64,000 bases of DNA. Origin: Treponema sp. (GTDB lineage Bacteria > Spirochaetota > Spirochaetia > Treponematales > Treponemataceae). This document shows positions 19,352-27,850 of the stretch, piece by piece. Each line of letters begins with the position of its first letter. The first letter of the stretch is position 1. The notes beneath the pieces are model-generated. The model ran no database searches, had not been told where the DNA came from, and was given only the letters and a program-made list of their open reading frames with translations. Both the position numbers and the translations under genes were made by a program. Location of the stretch: positions 1 through 64,000 of the forward strand of contig JAILLQ010000019.1 of assembly GCA_024693045.1 (NCBI GenBank), written 5' to 3'.

Positions 19352-20743
19352 TTAAAGGATTTTAACTAATTCACCTTTAAATGTATGACCATTTAATGAT
19401 TTTATATCAACCATCACAAATTTGCCAATTAAAGATTTTTCAGCTTTAAAACTTACTTTTTCATCCTGGGCTGTTTTGCCTAAAAGTTCATCTTTGTTGT
19501 CTCTGGTAATGCTTTCTACCAAAACCTTTACCGTCTTACCAACTCTTTTTTTCATCTGTTCATCAGTATGAATCATCTGTAAGTCTATAACTCTCTGAAG
19601 TCTTTCCTTTCTTATTTTTTCAGGAATCTGTTCCCATTTTGCAGCTGGAGTTCCTTCTCGAGGGTTGTAGTAATACATACAGGCACTTTCAAACTGAACC
19701 TGACGCATTAAATCCAAAGTGAGTTCAACATCTTCTTCCGTTTCTGTAGGGAATCCCATCATGATGTCGGTTGTAAGGGAAACATCAGGAATTGCTTCTT
19801 TAATTTTCTTTACAAGTTCCAGATAATGTTCTCTTGTGTAGCGGCGGTTCATAGCTTTTAGAACAGAAGTTGAACCGTGTTGTACAGGCAGGGCAATGTG
19901 ATGGCAAATTAAGTCATTTTTTGCAATTACTTCTATTAAATCATCGCTAAAGTCTTTTGGATGGCTTGAAAGGAATCTTACCCAACCAATTGAAGATTTG
20001 ATTTCTTTAAGATGGTCTACTATTATTTGCAAAAGTTGGGCGAAATTTACATCACTGCCTTTGTAAGTTGAATGATAGCTGTTTACATTTTGTCCGAGCA
20101 GAGTTATGTCCAGAACATGGTAGCGGGAAAGGGTGTCGAGCTCCTGAAGAATTTCTTCTACATCTCGGCTGATTTCCCGGCCTCTAACGTAAGGAACAAT
20201 ACAGTAGGTACAGAAATTGTTACATCCGTTCATAATAGGGACGAAAGTTGATTTTGACCCCTGTTCATAAGAGAGTGAGGCAAATTTGTAATTGTCTGTA
20301 TCGTCAACAGGGATTGCATCTTTTTTGTCTTCAACGGCAGAAATGATTTCTCCAAAGTGATGCTTTGCGTATGTTCCTACAACATAATCTATGCATGGCC
20401 AGTCTTTTTTTAGGGAATCCAAAAGGCGTTCTGCCATACAGCCCATAACTACAACTGTAAGAGGAATAGCTTCGTCTTCTACTAGTTTTGACGCTTCTTC
20501 AAAGAAAGAATTTTTTGCTTTTGGGTCTTTGTTTCTTACAGCCTTTAGCCCAGTGTAATAACCAAGACGGCCAAATATGCGGTTTTCAGCGGATGCACGA
20601 ACAGAACATGTGTTTAGAATTGCCATGTCGCATACTTCTGGTGAATCTGCTTTTTCCCAGCCACGAGCGATTAAAAGCTGTTCTACCGCAGCTGATTCTG
20701 CAATATTCATTTGGCAGCCGTAAGTTTCGAAAAAATATTTCAT
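19352..20743 (-). CDS. miaB: tRNA-2-methylthio-N6-dimethylallyladenosine synthase
   Basis: ETYGCQMNIAES, GCNNFCTYCIVPYVRGREISR radical SAM motif, TRAM C-terminus. Confidence 0.95.
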   Translation of the reverse strand: MKYFFETYGCQMNIAESAAVEQLLIARGWEKADSPEVCDMAILNTCSVRASAENRIFGRLGYYTGLKAVRNKDPKAKNSFFEEASKLVEDEAIPLTVVVMGCMAERLLDSLKKDWPCIDYVVGTYAKHHFGEIISAVEDKKDAIPVDDTDNYKFASLSYEQGSKSTFVPIMNGCNNFCTYCIVPYVRGREISRDVEEILQELDTLSRYHVLDITLLGQNVNSYHSTYKGSDVNFAQLLQIIVDHLKEIKSSIGWVRFLSSHPKDFSDDLIEVIAKNDLICHHIALPVQHGSTSVLKAMNRRYTREHYLELVKKIKEAIPDVSLTTDIMMGFPTETEEDVELTLDLMRQVQFESACMYYYNPREGTPAAKWEQIPEKIRKERLQRVIDLQMIHTDEQMKKRVGKTVKVLVESITRDNKDELLGKTAQDEKVSFKAEKSLIGKFVMVDIKSLNGHTFKGELVKIL

Positions 20744-21528
20744 ATTTTTTCTCCGTTGAATTCAGTGTAAGCGTATGCATTGTGATTATGAATAGATTCG
20801 TAATTTTCACATTCAACGCTGAACCATTTAAAAGGTTTTTCTATACTGAAATTTTTGAGTCCAAGATAAACTTCCCTTACCACGTCTTCAACAAAGCGAG
20901 GATTTTCATAAGCGTGTTCAGTTACAAACTTTTCGTCTTTGCGTTTTAGAAGAGAATAAAGCCCGTTTGAAGCGCAACTTTCAATCATAGTGATAATGTC
21001 TTCAATCCAGAAAAAGCCGGAATACAAAAGTTTGATTCTAACTTTGCCTCTCTGGTTGTGTGCGCCGTATTCACTTATAGCTTTTGAGCAAGGACAAACA
21101 GTAGTAACAGGAACTTCTATAGAGATAAAAAACTGTTTTTCTTCGGCGCTGACCTTTCCTTCGTAAGTGCAGGAATAGCTCATGATAGCCTTTTCTCCAC
21201 TTACAGGTGCCGCTTTTTCCATAAAGAAAGGAAATCTCATTTCTCCAAAAGCTTCCTGAGCGTCGAGTTTAGTCCGAATTTCATCAAGCATATCCAAAAA
21301 ATGATTCATGGATATATCTTTGTGGTGCTTGTGAAAAATCTCGATAAAGCGACTCATATGAGTCCCCTTAAAATGGTGAGGCAAATTAACGAATAAATCG
21401 ACAACTGCCGTAGTACACTGAGTTTTATTGATTTTATCTAAAACAGTAACAGGATACTTAACCCCTTTAACGCCAACTTTTTCAAGCGGAACATTACGAG
21501 TGTCCTGTTCATTCTGAATATCACGCAT
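20740..21528 (-). CDS. folE2: GTP cyclohydrolase FolE2 (type IB)
   Basis: RDIQNEQDTRNVPLEKVGVKGVKYP, VTTVCPCSKAISEYGAHNQRG. Confidence 0.92.
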   Translation of the reverse strand: MRDIQNEQDTRNVPLEKVGVKGVKYPVTVLDKINKTQCTTAVVDLFVNLPHHFKGTHMSRFIEIFHKHHKDISMNHFLDMLDEIRTKLDAQEAFGEMRFPFFMEKAAPVSGEKAIMSYSCTYEGKVSAEEKQFFISIEVPVTTVCPCSKAISEYGAHNQRGKVRIKLLYSGFFWIEDIITMIESCASNGLYSLLKRKDEKFVTEHAYENPRFVEDVVREVYLGLKNFSIEKPFKWFSVECENYESIHNHNAYAYTEFNGEKI

Positions 21529-21605
21529 AATTAAGACTTAGTTTAACAAAAAAGTGAAGGATATAAAAGCACTATAAAACATGAGTAAAAGGAGGGAAGA
21601 AAATA

Positions 21606-21636
21606 AAGGCAACCAAAACACCTGCTTGGTTGCCTT
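21606..21636 (-). terminator. Terminator of folD
   Basis: AAGGCAACCAA/TTGGTTGCCTT stem followed by TTATTTTC on the minus strand. Confidence 0.8.
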
Positions 21637-21649
21637 GAACAGACGTTTT

Positions 21650-22525
21650 TTACCTTAATCTGTTTTCTGCAGATTCCAAAGTGTTGAACATGAGCATTGC
21701 AATTGTCATAGGTCCAACTCCGCCTGGAACAGGTGTAATGAAAGAAGCTGTTTCAAGAAGGTCTGCATAATCTGTATCTCCAATCAAGCGGAAGCCAGAT
21801 TTTTTGCTGCTGTCTGGAATGCGGTTTACACCTACATCGATAACTACGGCACCTTCTTTTACCATATCTTTTGTTACAGTGTGAGGGTGTCCGCTGGCTG
21901 CTATTATGATGTCAGCCTGTCGTGTGAAGGAAGCAATATCCTTTGTACCAGTGTGACAGATTGTTACTGTGCAGTTTGTTTCTTTTCTAGCCAGCAAAAG
22001 AGAAACTGGTTTTCCTACAATGTTCGAGCGGCCGATTACAACTGCGTGCTTTCCGCTTGTTTCGATACCCATTTTTTCAAGAAGTACTATAATTCCATGA
22101 GGTGTGCAAGGCAAAAAGGCCTTCTTTCCGATTACCATATTACCTACATTTACCGGGTGGAAGCCGTCAACATCTTTTGCAGGATCAATAGCCATAATAA
22201 CTTTTTCTTCGTTGATGTGCTTTGGAAGTGGAAGCTGTACTAAAATTCCGTGAACTGTATCATCTTTATTTAAATCGTCGATGATTTTTAAAAGTTCTTC
22301 TTCAGATGTACTTTCTGGCAGGTGCATGCTTCTGTCTGCCATTCCAACTTCTGCAAGGGCTTTTTGCTTACCAGTAACATATGAAACGCTGGCAGGGTTT
22401 TCTCCTACTAAAATTACTGCAAGGCAAGGAGTAATTCCTTTTTCTTTTAAAGCTGAAACCTTGTCTTTTACTTCTCCACGAACCTGGGCTGCAATAGCTT
22501 TTCCGTCAATAATTGTTGCGCTCAT
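21650..22525 (-). CDS. folD: Methylenetetrahydrofolate dehydrogenase/cyclohydrolase
   Basis: SVSYVTGKQKA, QLPLPKHI, PCTPHGI, VIGRSNIVGKP, PVPGGVGPMT. Confidence 0.96.
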   Translation of the reverse strand: MSATIIDGKAIAAQVRGEVKDKVSALKEKGITPCLAVILVGENPASVSYVTGKQKALAEVGMADRSMHLPESTSEEELLKIIDDLNKDDTVHGILVQLPLPKHINEEKVIMAIDPAKDVDGFHPVNVGNMVIGKKAFLPCTPHGIIVLLEKMGIETSGKHAVVIGRSNIVGKPVSLLLARKETNCTVTICHTGTKDIASFTRQADIIIAASGHPHTVTKDMVKEGAVVIDVGVNRIPDSSKKSGFRLIGDTDYADLLETASFITPVPGGVGPMTIAMLMFNTLESAENRLR

Positions 22526-22624
22526 TTGTTACCTTCTGTTTGAGTGTTTGTTTTCAATTGTAAAAAGACTAGAAAAAATGTATAGTCTTTATATAGTAGA
22601 CATTATAAAAAAATGTGAGGAAAA

Positions 22625-23239
22625 ATGAAACGCATTATTTCGCTTTTAGGCATACTTTTTTTAATTTTAGTGCCAGTTTTTGCCCAGTCAGAAGATGAAG
22701 CTGAATCAAATGAAAATCAGGAAGAAGAAAATATCGTTCGTGAAGATGATGATTATAAAATCAATGGCAAGGGAGACCAGTTTATCAAAATAGGTCTTAT
22801 GCCAAATATCCCACTGAACTTTGGAGATTCTCTTTATGTAGGAGGAGCTGCTCAGCTGGGTTACTACCGTTTCTTCAATGGCTGGTTCGGTATAGGTGGT
22901 GATTTAATGGCCGGCTATAATCCAACATTGGGAAGTAATGTACTTACTTTCGTTCCTGTTACAGTTGGGGTTATGGTTCAGCCTACTGTCTGGCATTTTG
23001 AATTTCCTCTTTTTGCAAGTGTCGGAATGGCTTTTGAAACTTGTGCAAATAAAAAATACTTTCCGGGTTTTGCCTCAAAAATCGAACTCGGGGCTTTTTA
23101 CAGAATTGTTGAAAGCTGGTCTGTAGGTCTTACCGGCCAATGGCTTTTCCTTGATGAATCTTATACAACAACAGATGGGGCAGATGCCGATTACGGTTCG
23201 TTTTTGCAGTTTTCCGTATCAGGCCGTTATCATTTTTAA
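22625..23239 (+). CDS. Outer-membrane beta-barrel-like hypothetical protein
   Basis: Signal peptide, acidic segment, glycine/aromatic-rich strand pattern ending in YHF. Confidence 0.7.
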   Translation: MKRIISLLGILFLILVPVFAQSEDEAESNENQEEENIVREDDDYKINGKGDQFIKIGLMPNIPLNFGDSLYVGGAAQLGYYRFFNGWFGIGGDLMAGYNPTLGSNVLTFVPVTVGVMVQPTVWHFEFPLFASVGMAFETCANKKYFPGFASKIELGAFYRIVESWSVGLTGQWLFLDESYTTTDGADADYGSFLQFSVSGRYHF

Positions 23240-23251
23240 TTTGGAGTTAGC

Positions 23252-24781
23252 ATGAAAAAGAAATCTTTATCAATAATTTTAGGCCTTTTGGCACTGTTAG
23301 CTTTTTCTTCCTGTCATGATTCTGTTTTTCAGGCGATTCGTGTTGAAGTAGAATTGGGAGACTCTTCTGTAAGTGGCTTTATTAATGGAATTGTTAGATT
23401 TAAACCAGAAGGGGCATCTTCTGATTATCTTGTTACAGCAAATGGCGTTATTTATATCAAAGATTCTACTTACAGGTCACCAGGCGGATGGATTCAGCTT
23501 TCTGGCTTAGGACTTCCTGAAGAGGTTTCTTATTCTTATTATGATTCATCTTTTTCAGGAGAACATATTTTTAAAGTTGCTGCAGATAATGAATGGCTTT
23601 ATGCTCTTTCATACGCACCTGTTTATGACGAAGATAGCAGCCGAATAGTTCCAAAAAATCTTTATCTTTATGCTTGTAAGCCAAGAGTAAATTCAGATGG
23701 AGCTTTAGACTTTATTTCTAATGGTGGTTGGCAGAGAGTTGCTAATGTAAATACAGCAATAGAAGCCTATCTTGCTGTTGTTCAGTCTACAACAACTTCT
23801 TATTACAACATGAATGCAAGTATACAGCTTTTCTGTACAAATGCTCCTAATGCATCACATAGAAAGGCCTTTATCCGTGTAGGAGGTGGTTCTCCTTACG
23901 TTTATAATTCCGCAAATGATAATATGTGGGTCGTTTTCGATCTGAATGGATATAATTCGGCCGCTGTAATGAACTGCGGTACAAGTGCTTCATATGAGGT
24001 TTCTACTGATTCCAAATATAGCGAAGTTATTGTTGGAAAGGATGTTCTTGGTGCCGTTTGGTTTCAAGATAAAAATTCTAGTGATGCATCAAGCTTAAAA
24101 AATATCGTCTTTGTAAATTATGAAAACCCTATTACAAACGAATCTCTTGTTTCTTTCCCAACTCCTAATTATGCATATTATGGTCAGGGTGAATATCTAT
24201 GGAAATTTTCAAAAGATGACTACAATTCTTCTTACACAATTGGTAAACCTAGCTATTCTACTGGAAAGCGTACTTATTCAGCATGTGAATTTAGTTTAAT
24301 TAAAGGTTATTTGTCAGGTTATGGAATTATTGGAGAATCAGTAACTGTTGATGCAGATGGTAATGAAACAACAAAAACTGTTACAACAAGTATATCTCAG
24401 CCAAACACTTTGAACTGGACTTATATGAATACAGACTCTTCAATTTGTTCACTTGCTGTTACAAAAGATTATCTTCTCATAGGGACAGGTACTTATCGTT
24501 CTTCTGGAGATGGTATTTACCATCTTGCTCTTGATTCTAATGGCTGTCCTGCATCAACAGAAGCCTCTAATTCTGACTTTTCTTCGAATGCAGCTGAAGT
24601 TTTGTGCGAGCCATATATAGTTCGGTCCCTTCTTGCAGTTGATCCTGATAAAAAAGAAATAGAAGATTCTATTTATGCTTCAATGGACTATATTTATACA
24701 GAGTCTACTTCCGGAACAAATATCGAAGACAGAGGTCTCTGGTCTTATCATGTTTCGAAGTTAGAATGGAACCGAGAATAA
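23252..24781 (+). CDS. Hypothetical lipoprotein
   Basis: MKKKSLSIILGLLALLAFSSCHDS signal peptide with lipobox. Confidence 0.72.
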   Translation: MKKKSLSIILGLLALLAFSSCHDSVFQAIRVEVELGDSSVSGFINGIVRFKPEGASSDYLVTANGVIYIKDSTYRSPGGWIQLSGLGLPEEVSYSYYDSSFSGEHIFKVAADNEWLYALSYAPVYDEDSSRIVPKNLYLYACKPRVNSDGALDFISNGGWQRVANVNTAIEAYLAVVQSTTTSYYNMNASIQLFCTNAPNASHRKAFIRVGGGSPYVYNSANDNMWVVFDLNGYNSAAVMNCGTSASYEVSTDSKYSEVIVGKDVLGAVWFQDKNSSDASSLKNIVFVNYENPITNESLVSFPTPNYAYYGQGEYLWKFSKDDYNSSYTIGKPSYSTGKRTYSACEFSLIKGYLSGYGIIGESVTVDADGNETTKTVTTSISQPNTLNWTYMNTDSSICSLAVTKDYLLIGTGTYRSSGDGIYHLALDSNGCPASTEASNSDFSSNAAEVLCEPYIVRSLLAVDPDKKEIEDSIYASMDYIYTESTSGTNIEDRGLWSYHVSKLEWNRE

Positions 24782-24783
24782 AA

Positions 24784-26256
24784 TTATAAAAAATTATATT
24801 TAATACCAAAAGCTGCTGTAAAAAGCAGCTTTTTTTTTGGAATTTTATAAGTAGTCTGAATTTCAATATAGGATTTTTGGATTTGCTCTTCTTTTGCATT
24901 AAGGTAAAAATCTGCTTTTGTGTAAAAATTGTTAATCTTAAAATTAAAAGCTGCCTTGTATAGGGATTTTTTATTTTCCTTGCTGTAAGAATAGGAAAGT
25001 TTTAATTTAGGACAAAAAAGTGAATAGAGGGAATGAGTACTGCTTACTGTAAAAATCCCTTCATCGAGGCTTTGACTCATAGTGTAGGGAATTCCTTCGT
25101 TTATAATTTTGTAAAAGCTTTCTCCTAATTTCATGTCAGAAAGTGAAAACATAATGGAAGTGTCAACTTTTTTTGTTCTGAACTCGCTTCGAAAAGCACC
25201 TTTTAATTTTACTAGGCTAGTGTCATTTTCTGCGATTTTTTCTTCTGATAATAAGATTAAACCAAATCGAAAACGAGCTGTATTAGTAGCTGAATAAATA
25301 AGAAGCTGGGGATTGATTTTAAATTGTGCCAGTGTGTTCAACCTTCTTCCTGAAGAATTGTATATATGTCTGCTAGAAGCCAAAAAGGCTGAAAAGTTAA
25401 GGGTAAAGTCTTTTATAGAAAGCGAATTTTCCGAGGAAAAACTATATTCATTTTTTGAATAGGGATTTATTGCAGACTGGTAAATGTTCAGGCTTTCCTT
25501 TGTAATAAAGTGTCTTGAAGAGAAAGAACTTTGAAGATTTTGAAATAAGTAAAAATTTTGGGGAAAATAAATTTCTTCGCTAATCCAGCTTGAGTTTTCA
25601 GAAGAAATTGGAAGATTTGCAGCTGTATAAGAAATAGAAAAATGAAGGTCAGAAAGAAAGTTTATGCTGGCAAGGCCACTTAAAGCAAATTTCTGGTCTA
25701 AATCATAAAAAGAAGAAAGTTGTGCCTGTTTTAGAATAATACTTTTGCAAAAAGGGATTCTAATTTCTGGGCTTTCTAGTTTCAGGTAAAATCCAGGAAC
25801 TCTATCATAGCTGGAAGCTGAAGGCATAGAGGCCCCCAGAGAAGTAATCCTAGGAGAAAGTTTAGCCAGTGGTGAAAGTGAAGATGGGAGTGAAGGTGAG
25901 GAAAATAAAGATAGACTTCCACCGCAGGAAATTTGACCTAGCGTTAGGATAAACGGAAATTTCGTTACTTCTTTTACATTGAAAGATAAAGCAAAAGCCG
26001 GTCTATTAAAATCTGGCCTTTGATCGAATTCCCATGGAGAGTATTTCCAGGCACTTTTGAAGGTCAGACCCTTTAGGTACAAAGTAAAATCTGCAGTATC
26101 TGCAAGACTGGATTTTTCAATTTCTTCCTGCTCAAGATTCAATGCCAAATCATTTCTAATCAGAATTTTTTTTAGAACATGTCCGCTTTCTGAAAAGGAT
26201 TTTGCAGAAGAGAGCAAAAAAAATGCCACGATAAAACAAGCACAACTTTTCTTCAT
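24784..26256 (-). CDS. Hypothetical exported protein, outer-membrane-like
   Basis: Signal peptide and Ser/Phe/Tyr-rich alternating strand pattern. Confidence 0.65.
   Translation of the reverse strand: MKKSCACFIVAFFLLSSAKSFSESGHVLKKILIRNDLALNLEQEEIEKSSLADTADFTLYLKGLTFKSAWKYSPWEFDQRPDFNRPAFALSFNVKEVTKFPFILTLGQISCGGSLSLFSSPSLPSSLSPLAKLSPRITSLGASMPSASSYDRVPGFYLKLESPEIRIPFCKSIILKQAQLSSFYDLDQKFALSGLASINFLSDLHFSISYTAANLPISSENSSWISEEIYFPQNFYLFQNLQSSFSSRHFITKESLNIYQSAINPYSKNEYSFSSENSLSIKDFTLNFSAFLASSRHIYNSSGRRLNTLAQFKINPQLLIYSATNTARFRFGLILLSEEKIAENDTSLVKLKGAFRSEFRTKKVDTSIMFSLSDMKLGESFYKIINEGIPYTMSQSLDEGIFTVSSTHSLYSLFCPKLKLSYSYSKENKKSLYKAAFNFKINNFYTKADFYLNAKEEQIQKSYIEIQTTYKIPKKKLLFTAAFGIKYNFL
24808..24838 (+). 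terminator. Terminator of lipoprotein gene 23252..24781
   Basis: AAAAGCTGCT-gtaaaa-AGCAGCTTTT plus T-run; lies inside the 3' end of the convergent CDS 24784..26256. Confidence 0.82.
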
Positions 26257-26310
26257 GCTTATTTATCATGGCTTTTTTATCAATTTCTGCAGTATTTGCA
26301 GATTTATTTA

Positions 26311-27168
26311 CTAAACTTCTGTTTTTGTGCTTGTAACATAACTTGCAGACTTAGCAAAAGTATCAATCTGTGAAATCTTGTTTCTCCAGTATTCAGCTTC
26401 AGTTTTTGTTGTATAAGGACCAACTCTTACACGGTAGAAAAGCTGATTCTTTTTGTTTGTATAAGTGAATACATCTGCTGTGATAGAATTTTTTGAAAGT
26501 TCTTCACGGGCAGCGTCTGCACTTTTACGGCTAGACAAGGCTGTTACCTGAATCCAATACTGTGTAATTTCTGGCTTTTTTGGTAGAGCCTTTTTTACTT
26601 CTTTTGAAGCAGCCTTTGCAGGAACTTTTTTGCTTTCGTATGTTACTACAGGCTTTTTAGCTTCAACATATTTAACACTTTCTACCTTTTTTCTTTCTGG
26701 AATAACTGTGTTTTCCACTTTTTTAGCAGGTACATCAGTGTTCAAATCTATCGTTGTTGCAGTTTTCAGATTATCAGCGATTACAGTAGCATTATCAACA
26801 TGAACTGTAAGTTCTTTTACTTGTATTTCGTTTGAAAGTTCACTTTTCTTTTCTTCAATTTCTGAAGGAGCTTTTAGAGTATTTGCTTCGTTTTCAATTG
26901 GATTTGAAAGAGCTTGTCCTTCATTGTTTGTTGAAAAATCATTGCTGGCAAAATTCTGACCTGGTGTCTGAAGGTAAGTATCATCTTCGTCGCTTGGTGC
27001 TAAAGAAATCCAGCCGTTAGCAGAAGCCTTTGAATTCTGTTTATTAAGTGATGCAATTGACTGTGGTGTTTTTGTAGATGGAGAATAAATAATAAGAGCA
27101 GCACCCAAAACTACTAGAAGAAAAACTCCAACAGCTGCAATAATCCATAATAATCTTTTCTGTTCCAT
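26311..27168 (-). CDS. SPOR-domain membrane-anchored protein
   Basis: N-terminal TM helix; C-terminal QYWIQVTALSSRKSADAAREELSKNSI...YRVRVGPYTTKTEAEYWRNKI. Confidence 0.85.
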   Translation of the reverse strand: MEQKRLLWIIAAVGVFLLVVLGAALIIYSPSTKTPQSIASLNKQNSKASANGWISLAPSDEDDTYLQTPGQNFASNDFSTNNEGQALSNPIENEANTLKAPSEIEEKKSELSNEIQVKELTVHVDNATVIADNLKTATTIDLNTDVPAKKVENTVIPERKKVESVKYVEAKKPVVTYESKKVPAKAASKEVKKALPKKPEITQYWIQVTALSSRKSADAAREELSKNSITADVFTYTNKKNQLFYRVRVGPYTTKTEAEYWRNKISQIDTFAKSASYVTSTKTEV

Positions 27169-27250
27169 ATCGCATTCCTTTGCGGTCTTCCCGACCCCTT
27201 ACTTTTCTATCGGAATCTGAAAAAAATTGTTTAGGATTATTTTAAAAGTT

Positions 27251-27850
27251 TTATTTCAGAATAAAATATTTTTGCAGGGACTTTGATAAATTTTTCATAC
27301 TGGTAAAATTATTTACTATACAAAGTTCTTTTCCAAATTCTTTGTATTTTTGCAAAAGTCCCTTTTGAGCCCTGAATCGTTCTATAATATTTTTGGTCTT
27401 AATTCCATCTCTCTTTTTTACCCGAAAAAATCTTATCAAGGCTGGAGCTGTTACAAAAAGAATTTTATCGCATAAGCAAAGGAGTTCTGGAGTTTTGTAG
27501 AGGACGGCTGCATTTAAAATTATATTTTTTTCTGGATTTTGACTTATTATCTTTTTTACCTCTTTGGTAATTATTGGATAGACGATTTCTTCCTGTTTTT
27601 TAAGAAGTTCCGGACGGGGAAAAATAAGTGAAGCAAGATTTTTGCGATTTAGGCTGCCGTCTTGATTTTGAAGACAGATGCCTAAATCTTCTGCATCTTT
27701 TTTAAAGCTGCTGATTATTTTTTCTCGGGCCTGTTCGACAGCCAAATGTCCTATTTTATCAGCATCGATGCAGAGCCAGCCGCCTTGTTCAAAGATTGAG
27801 CAGACATAATTTTTTCCGGCAGCAATTTTTCCCGTTACGCACAAAATCAT
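27251..27850 (-). CDS. coaE: Dephospho-CoA kinase
   Basis: P-loop VTGKIAAGKNYV, CIDADKIGHLA; overlaps polA end. Confidence 0.85.
   Translation of the reverse strand: MILCVTGKIAAGKNYVCSIFEQGGWLCIDADKIGHLAVEQAREKIISSFKKDAEDLGICLQNQDGSLNRKNLASLIFPRPELLKKQEEIVYPIITKEVKKIISQNPEKNIILNAAVLYKTPELLCLCDKILFVTAPALIRFFRVKKRDGIKTKNIIERFRAQKGLLQKYKEFGKELCIVNNFTSMKNLSKSLQKYFILK

Noticed and set aside
20488-20949. 153-aa ORF spanning the miaB/folE2 junction on the plus strand
   Set aside because: Antisense to two strongly supported genes; no RBS or motif support.
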